Source: an uncultured Flavobacteriales bacterium (GTDB taxonomy: Bacteria; Bacteroidota; Bacteroidia; Flavobacteriales_D; Parvicellaceae). From it: a stretch of DNA of 64,000 nucleotides. Of this stretch, positions 52,635 through 59,820 are shown piece after piece. The notes below the pieces were generated by a model. It was not told the DNA's origin, searched no databases, and was given only the letters and a program-made list of their open reading frames with translations. The translations under genes and the position numbers were made by a program. Within the stretch, counting starts at the first letter, position 1. Every line of letters begins with the position of its first letter. The stretch covers positions 1,302,001 to 1,366,000 of the forward strand of contig CALSRM010000003.1 of NCBI GenBank assembly GCA_943788755.1, written 5' to 3'.

Positions 52635-53813
52635 CTAAATATTATTTAACATTTCACTTGCTTTTTTTGCATAAAACCCATTTTCAGTAGCTATTTCATT
52701 CAATATCGTTATACACTTGCTTATTTTATCTAATTCATGCAAGCTCATCGCTTTGTACCATTTTGCTTCCTCATAAAAAGTATTGAAATCATGGTTTAAT
52801 ACTCTGTCAAAATGCTGAATGGCCTTCCTTTGTTTATTGATATTGAAATAACAAAGAGCCATATAAAAGTGCGCATTCACATCATTTGAATAGTGATTCA
52901 AAATGGTTCTGTAATCTTTTAATGCATCTTTAAATTTATTCCTTCTGAATTTTGCTTGTGTCTCCTCTAAAAAATCCACATAAGTGATTTTTTGAGTATA
53001 GCTATTTACAGCTAATTCACTTGCGCCATTATCGCTTTTATTTTCTTTGTCAGCCGCTGTGCCGGTTAGTTCAAAGTTAGGGATAGTGATTTCCTTTGTG
53101 TATATATTCGTGTAGTCAACAACCAATAGTCTTGAAAGAAACAAAGTCCCTATGTTACTACTTATAACATTTGTGGTATTCACTTCGGTGATTTCTTTTT
53201 TGTCATCTGATTTAGCGTTAATTATTTCTTTCTCTTCATTAATTAAAATGATTGCGCTATCAATTTTAGCTGTTTCATTAATAGAATTATCCATAACCAT
53301 AATTAGGGGAGCATTAAAAATAATTCTATCAGAAGTTAGTTGTTTACTTTCCTCCAATGGAGTTGCATCTTCTATCTCTTTATCGTCTAATTCTTCGATT
53401 GGTTGGAGATTAAGATCAGCGAAACTTGAATCATTTATTACCTGTGTGGTTAATTTACTTTCATCAAATTTAATTTCGTCTAAATCAATTTGATCTAGAA
53501 AATGGTGCCCAATAAAATAGAGTCCTGTAGCAACAGCAATTATAAGAATAAATGAAAATTCGAATCTCCAAAATTTACTAGCCACTTTTCGAGGAAGGTT
53601 TCCATGAAACTGACCTTCTAATTCATTGAACCCTTCCATGGCACCAGGAGTAGATTCAAAACCCTCCATAGCGTCGCTGTTGAATTCATTCCCAGCAATT
53701 TTCTGCTCAAGCTGATATTTGTCTTTTTGTGACATATCACCTTTTAAATAAGCGTCCATTTCCTCTTTGGTAAGCGGAGTGTTGCTTTCGAATATTTTCT
53801 TTTTCCTGTTCAT
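52635..53813 (-). CDS. Anti-sigma-like membrane protein with periplasmic TPR repeats (sigma module 2)
   Basis: 392 residues. The cytoplasmic part (1-80) is charged and includes LTKEEMDAYLKGDMSQKDK and two 'MEGFESTPGAMEGF' type units. One membrane helix follows (about 84-105, FSFILIIAVATGLYFIGHHF), then an acidic linker and TPR repeats near the C-terminus (KDALKDYRTILNHYSNDVNA). The gene lies six bases after an ECF sigma gene, the standard place for an anti-sigma factor, but no conserved zinc motif is seen. The TPRs could sense a periplasmic partner. Confidence 0.78.
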   Translation of the reverse strand: MNRKKKIFESNTPLTKEEMDAYLKGDMSQKDKYQLEQKIAGNEFNSDAMEGFESTPGAMEGFNELEGQFHGNLPRKVASKFWRFEFSFILIIAVATGLYFIGHHFLDQIDLDEIKFDESKLTTQVINDSSFADLNLQPIEELDDKEIEDATPLEESKQLTSDRIIFNAPLIMVMDNSINETAKIDSAIILINEEKEIINAKSDDKKEITEVNTTNVISSNIGTLFLSRLLVVDYTNIYTKEITIPNFELTGTAADKENKSDNGASELAVNSYTQKITYVDFLEETQAKFRRNKFKDALKDYRTILNHYSNDVNAHFYMALCYFNINKQRKAIQHFDRVLNHDFNTFYEEAKWYKAMSLHELDKISKCITILNEIATENGFYAKKASEMLNNI

Positions 53814-53818
53814 TTTAT

Positions 53819-54388
53819 TCAGGTATGATTTTCAGTTAGAATGATCTTTAAATTTCGTTTACCATTTTGGATATAACTTTTAACGGTTTTTTTTTCGTAA
53901 CCTGTTAGATCTGCAACTTCATCGTATGTTTTTTCTTTCAAATAGAATAAATCAATACACTGTTGTTGCTCGTCTTTTAGTTTTTTTATTGCTTCTTCAA
54001 GGTTTTTTAATTGACTTTCTTTAATGAACACATGCTCCGAATTGTGGTTGTCTTCGAGTTTGTATTCTAATTCAGCAATGTTTTCAGTCTCCGCAGGTTT
54101 TTTCTTTCTTAATTGCATTAGGCAATGGTTCTTGGACACCATATACAACCAAGATTTAAAATTCTTCACATCCATTCTAAGTAAGTCAACCATCACCTTT
54201 TCAAAAATTAAAGATGTAGCATCTTGACTTTCCTGTATATTCTTTAAATACTTTAAACAAACACCATATACAAGGTGTCCATACCTTTCGAATAAAATAC
54301 CAATGTATTTATTGTTCTTACTTTTCTTATACTGAATGATTAGTTCAGTATCAGGAAATTGTTTGATATTTTTTTTCGTTTTTCTCAA
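53819..54388 (-). CDS. RNA polymerase sigma factor, ECF type (module 2)
   Basis: 189 residues from a TTG start. Region 2 (about 25-95) includes LVYGVCLKYLKNIQESQDAT and FKSWLYMVSKNHCLMQLRKK; region 4 (about 125-180) includes LKDEQQQCIDLFYLKEKTYD and the helix-turn-helix VADLTGYEKKTVKSYIQNG. A full -7 element lies 18-25 bases upstream, which agrees with the TTG start. It heads a three-gene unit with two membrane proteins. Confidence 0.92.
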   Translation of the reverse strand: MRKTKKNIKQFPDTELIIQYKKSKNNKYIGILFERYGHLVYGVCLKYLKNIQESQDATSLIFEKVMVDLLRMDVKNFKSWLYMVSKNHCLMQLRKKKPAETENIAELEYKLEDNHNSEHVFIKESQLKNLEEAIKKLKDEQQQCIDLFYLKEKTYDEVADLTGYEKKTVKSYIQNGKRNLKIILTENHT

Positions 54389-54405
54389 AAAATACGTTTG
54401 AATTG

Positions 54406-54413
54406 CAAATATA
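54406..54413 (-). promoter_or_regulatory. Bacteroidota -7 promoter element
   Basis: Minus-strand TATATTTG, 18 bases from the TTG start of the sigma factor gene. No -33 TTG at the expected place. Confidence 0.45.
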
Positions 54414-54511
54414 CTAAACTAGTTATGGCTTTGTAAAAAGTTTAATTCATCATGGTTATTATGGAATAACAAAACAGCGAGAATGAAACGCTGTTATGTT
54501 ACTTAAGTTTA

Positions 54512-55267
54512 TTAATCAACTACTTTATTTTGACTTTCTTTGTATGCTCTCATTTCTTGTTCTCCTTTCCAGATTGAGTAGTAATCAAAGTAACTTTTTG
54601 TTTCTACCATGATTACTCCTCCCAGAACATCGCCATATTTAGCAGGAACTCCACCTGTATACACGCGCATAGCTTGAATTGCAGCACTAGGTAAAGTCGG
54701 TCTTCCTCCTGTTATTTTTACTCCATCCACAATATACATCACATCTCCGTTTCGTGATCCTCTGAAGTATATTTCATTACCATCTTCGGATACTTTTATC
54801 TCAGAACTCATTGTTCTTGCTATCTGATTTATGTTCGTTCTAACCGGAAGAACTGCAATTTCTTTAGCTTTGATTGTAACAATTTTAGTGTCTTCTGGAT
54901 CTATTAATTTTTCTCTCCAAGTATGGATTTCGATAACTCCTAAAAGTCCTTTTGTCATAACCAGATCGTTGACAAATGTGATTTTGTCTGCATTAATTTG
55001 TATTCCATTCTGTTTGAGTGTATCAATTCCAGATGCTATCATTAAGTTATAGGTCCCAGGATTTAAGGGCTTAATTGTGAACTTTCCGTCAAAATCGGTT
55101 ATTGTTTGTACTTTCTTTCCAAGAACATCTAGTGTTACCATTGCTCCTGGTATAGGGTCGTTTGTTTCGTTTTCTACTATTTTTCCTTTCAGGGTTCCAA
55201 AATTAGCTTGTGCTAACAATGTCGTTGTCCCAAATAGTAGAAGTGTTGTGTAAATTAAATTTTTCAT
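54512..55267 (-). CDS. Receptor plug-only protein (carboxypeptidase-like domain plus TonB plug, no barrel)
   Basis: 251 residues. Signal peptide (about 1-20), a carboxypeptidase-regulatory-like domain (about 22-105; GKIVENETNDPIPGAMVTL) and a TonB-receptor plug domain (about 130-235; DVMYIVDGVKITGGRP, AKYGDVLGGVIMVETKSYF). It then ends in a short charged tail where a receptor would begin its 600-residue barrel. The stop is clean and I see no barrel-coding sequence downstream in any frame: the next gene on that side is a sigma factor. It may be a self-standing surface or periplasmic protein, or the remnant of a receptor. Confidence 0.8.
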   Translation of the reverse strand: MKNLIYTTLLLFGTTTLLAQANFGTLKGKIVENETNDPIPGAMVTLDVLGKKVQTITDFDGKFTIKPLNPGTYNLMIASGIDTLKQNGIQINADKITFVNDLVMTKGLLGVIEIHTWREKLIDPEDTKIVTIKAKEIAVLPVRTNINQIARTMSSEIKVSEDGNEIYFRGSRNGDVMYIVDGVKITGGRPTLPSAAIQAMRVYTGGVPAKYGDVLGGVIMVETKSYFDYYSIWKGEQEMRAYKESQNKVVD

Positions 55268-55345
55268 GTCTCTTATTTTTTAATTGGTTCTCTATTGTGA
55301 TGCAGTTAGGAATAAGATTCCACAAATAGTATTTATATTTTTTCA

Positions 55346-55393
55346 TAAAAAAGCCGACTCCTTCCGATAGGTATCGGAACGGAATTGGCTTTA
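55346..55393 (-). terminator. Hairpin terminator belonging to the T9SS relic
   Basis: TTCCGATA-GG-TATCGGAA forms the apex of a longer imperfect stem (AAAGCC with GGCTTT at the base), followed on the minus strand by six T. It lies just after the end of the relic at 55413-55565. Confidence 0.7.
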
Positions 55394-55412
55394 AATAAAG
55401 AGGTATTCTACT

Positions 55413-55565
55413 TTATTTCTTTATTAAAATTTGCGAAGAAAAAGCGTTGTTGTTTGAAATTGAAACGACATAGCCTCCACTTTCAAGAGAAGAAACATCG
55501 ATCATTTAAATAGTGTTGTTTGTATGAGTATTTAGCACAATTTGGTCTTTACAATTTAAAAATTC
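55413..55565 (-). pseudogene. Relic of a T9SS-exported protein (sorting-domain end)
   Basis: On the minus strand, 55505-55413 encodes MIDVSSLESGGYVVSISNNN, then AFSSQILIKK and a stop, the classic end of a T9SS type A sorting domain. The same frame upstream, across an in-frame stop at 55506-55508, reads NCKDQIVLNTHTNNTI, which fits the preceding strands. Nothing further upstream is recognisable. A terminator follows the relic, as for a former gene. It lies in the 778-base gap between two divergent genes. Confidence 0.65.
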
Positions 55566-55798
55566 TTACGCTTGTTCTAAATCGAAATCCATCAACTCTT
55601 CAGGAAAAGTGAGTGATCTAAATATCTCTTTTAAGAGATTAAATGTGGGAATTAAAAAAGTATAAAACACTGAAAATAAATTAGTTGATTCTGTTTATAA
55701 TCTACTTTGCCCAATTAGTTAGGAAAAAAATAAGTAAAGAACGATGAGGTGGTATTTTTTAATGTTTGAAACATTTATTGATCATTAGTAATTTCGTA

Positions 55799-55830
55799 TT
55801 GTCTTCCGAGTAATAATATTACTATATTTG
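55799..55830 (+). promoter_or_regulatory. Promoter of the nuclease locus (-33 TTG, -7 TATATTTG)
   Basis: TTG at 55799-55801 is followed after 21 bases by TATATTTG at 55823-55830, matching the Bacteroidota consensus and spacing. The predicted leader before the ATG at 56046 is about 210 bases, long for this window, and contains a 40-codon open frame. Confidence 0.55.
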
Positions 55831-55919
55831 TTTTGTTGCCTTGTTGATTTATTTTCTAGCTCAATAGGAATACTGAAACTACTAGAGAAACATAAATTGA
55901 GAACAATTGATTGATGCTT

Positions 55920-56042
55920 ATGAAAAAAAAATTATCTACTTGCCTAAGTAAACGATTCTTCTCAGCTCAATTGTCAACTAATAATATGTGTCTTTCTGTT
56001 GGTTCCCTAATATATTTATTCAATTATCAATTAAATTTTTAA
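55920..56042 (+). other. Short open frame in the leader of the nuclease locus
   Basis: A 40-codon frame starts ATG-AAA-AAA-AAA and ends with TAA three bases before the ATG of the lamin-tail protein gene. The peptide (MKKKLSTCLSKRFF at its start) has a weak hydrophobic middle and no known family. It could be a leader peptide that controls the following gene, or chance. There is no further evidence for translation. Confidence 0.25.
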
Positions 56043-56045
56043 ATT

Positions 56046-57002
56046 ATGAAAAAAACATTACTTCTTATTGGATTTTTTGCGAGCACATTAACGTATGCTC
56101 AAGATTGCTCTGATTTGTTTATCTCAGAATATGTTGAGGGATGGTCTAATAATAAGGCGATCGAAATTTATAATCCTACAGATGACCCGATTGACCTATC
56201 TCAGTATATGATTATTCGTTATTCAAATGGGGCAACTTCTGCAACATCAGGGAATGCTGTTCAATTGGAAGGTATTTTGGGCGCAAAGGATGTGCATGTA
56301 GGTGTTCTTGAGAAACTAGACTCACTTGGAGTGGACCAGGAGGCCCCAATTTGGGATTCTCTTCAAGTTAGAGCAGATCAGTTTTATTGCCCGGACTACA
56401 ATACATCAAATGCATTCTACTGGAATGGCAATGATGCTTTAGCTCTCGCTAAAGGCTCAGTTGACAATATTTCGGATTCTGAACTAGTAGATGTTTTTGG
56501 TAAAATTGGTGAAGATCCTGGAGATGCTTGGTCGACCGACTTTCCATATACTGGAGCGGGAAACGCAGTGACTAAAGATCATTCGATGATCAGGAAGTCA
56601 ACTATCCTTAAAGGAGAAACAAGTCCAGTAATTTCTTTCTTTGATCCATTGTTAGAGTACGATTCGATTCCAGCTGTAGTAGATATAGGAGGTTTAACTT
56701 ACGGTAATTGGTTCTCTCTGGGAGAGCATGTTTGCGATTGTAATATAGTTTCTATCAATGAAGTTACTAGCAATGAAGTTATAATATATCCAAATCCAAC
56801 AACAAACGGTTCGTTCGTTGTTAAAGGAATTGATAATGCTGATAAGATTGAAGTATTCAATGTGCTTGGTAAGTTGAAATACTCTGCTACGATAAATAGA
56901 GATATAATTACTGTTGAATTGGAAGATATGAAAGGTATTTATGTTGTGCGTCTTTCTGGTCCAAATGGAATAGTTGCTACAAGAAGAGCTATTTTGAAAT
57001 AA
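56046..57002 (+). CDS. Secreted lamin-tail-domain protein with T9SS sorting domain
   Basis: 318 residues. Signal peptide (MKKTLLLIGFFASTLTYAQ); lamin-tail-like domain (about 20-225) with DLFISEYVEGWSNNKAIEIY and LSQYMIIRYSNG; then a T9SS type A sorting domain (about 243-318) with IIYPNPTTNGSFVVKGI, VFNVLGKLKYSATI and GIYVVRLSGPNG. Lamin-tail domains often accompany secreted nucleases and phosphatases in Bacteroidota. It is followed after 52 bases by a TonB-dependent receptor gene and heads the nuclease locus. Confidence 0.88.
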   Translation: MKKTLLLIGFFASTLTYAQDCSDLFISEYVEGWSNNKAIEIYNPTDDPIDLSQYMIIRYSNGATSATSGNAVQLEGILGAKDVHVGVLEKLDSLGVDQEAPIWDSLQVRADQFYCPDYNTSNAFYWNGNDALALAKGSVDNISDSELVDVFGKIGEDPGDAWSTDFPYTGAGNAVTKDHSMIRKSTILKGETSPVISFFDPLLEYDSIPAVVDIGGLTYGNWFSLGEHVCDCNIVSINEVTSNEVIIYPNPTTNGSFVVKGIDNADKIEVFNVLGKLKYSATINRDIITVELEDMKGIYVVRLSGPNGIVATRRAILK

Positions 57003-57054
57003 CTAAATTCACTAGGGATGCGGTCTACGTTTCCTTTTTTTTTGACTATTTTAA

Positions 57055-59799
57055 ATGAATTCAATTCGATTACTTTTCATATTGCTGCTGTTATGTTTGA
57101 CGTTGGCTTCTAGCGCTCAAAAAGCTACGGTTAGCGGAAAAGTGATAGATAATTTCACAAATGAGCCTGTGCCTGGTGCAACGGTTACCCTAACCCTTGA
57201 ATATAGATCTAAATCAGATTTTGATGGTATATATAGCATATCAAGTGTTCCTTTTGGTAAGTATAAAATGGTTGTTGCAATGCTTTCATTCGATACAATC
57301 TCTTATGAAATTTACGTTGACGAGGAGGATTTTGTGTTTGATGTTCTTCTTAGTGGAAGCCAAGAATTGGCAGAGGTAGAAGTGATTGCAAATATTGCAA
57401 TTGATAGAAAAACACCAGTGGCTGTAACTACATTAGGGAAAAAAGAAATTGCGGAAGAGCTTGGCTCACAGGATCTTCCTATGGTGCTTAATTCAAAGCC
57501 TGGTGTTCATGCTACGCAAGCTGGAGGTGGTGACGGAGACGCCCGTATTACTATTCGAGGTTTTAGTCAACGTAACGTTGGTGTTATGATTGATGGTGTT
57601 CCCGTGAATGATATGGAGAATGGCTGGGTGTATTGGTCTAACTGGTTTGGACTTGATGCCATCACAGGTCAGATGCAGGTGCAGAGAGGTTTAGGTGCTA
57701 CTAAATTAGCAATGCCATCGGTTGGAGGTACAATAAATATTCTTACTCAAAACACGGGTGGTAAGAGAGAGATAAATGTGCGACAGGAATATGGAATAGC
57801 AAATTTTCTCAGAACATCACTATCATACAAATCAGGAACATTAAAGAATGGATGGGGGATTCTCTTCTCAGGTTCTTATAAGCAGGGAGACGGATGGGTT
57901 GACGGACTATTTACACAGGGAGCATTTTATTACTTAAAAGTTCAGAAAAGAATAGGTAATCATGTATTATCGTTGAGTGGGTTTGGTGCTCCTCAGCAAC
58001 ACGGTCAGCGTTCGTATTCTCAACCAATAGAATACTGGGATTCGGATTTTGCTTCGAAAGTTGGTATTCCCGATAGTTCGTTAGATGTAACGCGTGATCG
58101 TGGAATACAATTTAATGAACATTGGGGGAATAAAACAATAGATGGTAAAAAGGAAGTTTTTTCCGAAAGAAGAAATTATTATCACAAGCCACAAATCACC
58201 CTAAAAGATTTTTGGAAAGTGAATGAAAAATTGTCTTGGTCGAATATTATATACATGTCTATCGGGCGCGGAGGTGGTCAGCGTTATTTTAACTCGGCGA
58301 GCACAATAATAAGAGATTCACTTGGATTAATTGATTGGGATGAAATCGTGTACAATAATCAATACAAAACACTTTTTGGTCAGACATATTCAACTGAAGA
58401 CGTTGCTTATCATCCAACATTATTGAAGTCATCGCAGATACTTTCAGCTTCTGTAAACAACCATTTCTGGTTAGGGGGATTGTCTCAATTTGATTATGCA
58501 GTAAATGACAAATGGAATATTGCTGCTGGACTTGATTACAGATACTACAGTGGAGAGCATTATACAGAGGTTATAGATCTACTTGGTGGGGATTATTTTG
58601 TAAACGAAGCTGATTTAAATTCAGGAACAAGTATGAAGGTGGTAGGCGATAAGATTGCGCGTGAGGATCGACCTTATCAAAATCACAGAGTTGGACTTGT
58701 ACAGTGGGCCGGAGGTTTCGGACAAGCTGAATATTCAGAGGGAAGATGGACAGCATTTGCCAATTTATCTGTTGTGTCCAACTTCTACAAAGGAATTGAT
58801 TATTTCCGTAAACAGCAATTAAGTATTGGAGATACTACACTTGAAATAGGTTACAATGATACGGTCTTATATAATGGTCAGACGTATGACATAAATTCAG
58901 ATGGTTTGGAGTATAATCAGACGGATTGGGTGAAGAGATTCGGTGCTACATTTAAAGTTGGAGCCAACTTTAATGTAACGGAATCATCTAATGTATTCAT
59001 TAATCTTGGTTACTTGAGTAGAACACCGCAACACGCAAATGTTATCAATAACAATCGAAACCAAGTATTTGATAACCTTGTAAATGAAAATATTATTGCT
59101 ACAGAATTAGGTTACGGATACCGTAGTAAGAAGCTTAGTATGAACGTTAATGGATATTTTACTATGTGGGAAAATAGACCCTTACCATTTGGACTATCAA
59201 TTCCTGATCCGCTGGATCCAACTGAATTTATTAGTGTAAATGTTCCAGGAATGGATGCGTTACACATGGGAATTGAAACAGATATTTCTTATGTGATCGC
59301 TAAACGACTTACATTAGAAGGAATGGTCAGTGTTGGTGATTGGAGGTGGGCGTCGGCGGAAGATATTGAAATCTATGATGATACAATTTCTTTCGATGCA
59401 AGGGGAGTTCATGTTGGAGACGCTGCTCAATCTACATATGCATTAAGCCTGCGTTATGGATTCGGTAAAGGAGGTTACATTAAAATGAAATATACATACT
59501 TCGATCGTTATTTCAGTAATTTTGATCCGAATTCATTGACAGGAGCCACTGCAGGAACAGATTCTTGGAAAATTCCTGGTTATGGATTGATGAGTGTGCA
59601 TGCGGGTTATCGATTTAGGTTTGAAAATAGTTCGCTTAACCTTAGAGCAAACATATTTAATGCGTTAAACACAATGTATATATCTGACGCACGAAATAAT
59701 TATCATTTAGATGGGACGAAAGATTTTGATGCAAATTCAGCAGTAGTCTTTATTGGGCAAGGTTTGAGATTTAATGTTTCTATTGGTTTTCAGTTTTAA
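57055..59799 (+). CDS. TonB-dependent receptor of the nuclease locus
   Basis: 914 residues. Signal peptide (about 1-21), carboxypeptidase-regulatory-like domain (about 24-105; GKVIDNFTNEPVPGATVTL), plug (about 120-235; ARITIRGFSQRNVGVMIDGV and LAMPSVGGTINILTQ), then a barrel of about 670 residues ending in GLRFNVSIGFQF with the terminal aromatic. There is no partner SusD gene. The position between a lamin-tail protein and a secreted endonuclease suggests that it imports products of nucleic-acid breakdown or phosphate esters; this is inference. Confidence 0.93.
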   Translation: MNSIRLLFILLLLCLTLASSAQKATVSGKVIDNFTNEPVPGATVTLTLEYRSKSDFDGIYSISSVPFGKYKMVVAMLSFDTISYEIYVDEEDFVFDVLLSGSQELAEVEVIANIAIDRKTPVAVTTLGKKEIAEELGSQDLPMVLNSKPGVHATQAGGGDGDARITIRGFSQRNVGVMIDGVPVNDMENGWVYWSNWFGLDAITGQMQVQRGLGATKLAMPSVGGTINILTQNTGGKREINVRQEYGIANFLRTSLSYKSGTLKNGWGILFSGSYKQGDGWVDGLFTQGAFYYLKVQKRIGNHVLSLSGFGAPQQHGQRSYSQPIEYWDSDFASKVGIPDSSLDVTRDRGIQFNEHWGNKTIDGKKEVFSERRNYYHKPQITLKDFWKVNEKLSWSNIIYMSIGRGGGQRYFNSASTIIRDSLGLIDWDEIVYNNQYKTLFGQTYSTEDVAYHPTLLKSSQILSASVNNHFWLGGLSQFDYAVNDKWNIAAGLDYRYYSGEHYTEVIDLLGGDYFVNEADLNSGTSMKVVGDKIAREDRPYQNHRVGLVQWAGGFGQAEYSEGRWTAFANLSVVSNFYKGIDYFRKQQLSIGDTTLEIGYNDTVLYNGQTYDINSDGLEYNQTDWVKRFGATFKVGANFNVTESSNVFINLGYLSRTPQHANVINNNRNQVFDNLVNENIIATELGYGYRSKKLSMNVNGYFTMWENRPLPFGLSIPDPLDPTEFISVNVPGMDALHMGIETDISYVIAKRLTLEGMVSVGDWRWASAEDIEIYDDTISFDARGVHVGDAAQSTYALSLRYGFGKGGYIKMKYTYFDRYFSNFDPNSLTGATAGTDSWKIPGYGLMSVHAGYRFRFENSSLNLRANIFNALNTMYISDARNNYHLDGTKDFDANSAVVFIGQGLRFNVSIGFQF

Positions 59800-59820
59800 A
59801 GTATAAAAGAATAAATAAAT

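Noticed and set aside
55573-55700. Minus-strand frame of about 42 codons upstream of the T9SS relic
   Set aside because: Same frame as the relic but with no recognisable protein pattern and stops on both sides; I could not link it to the relic.
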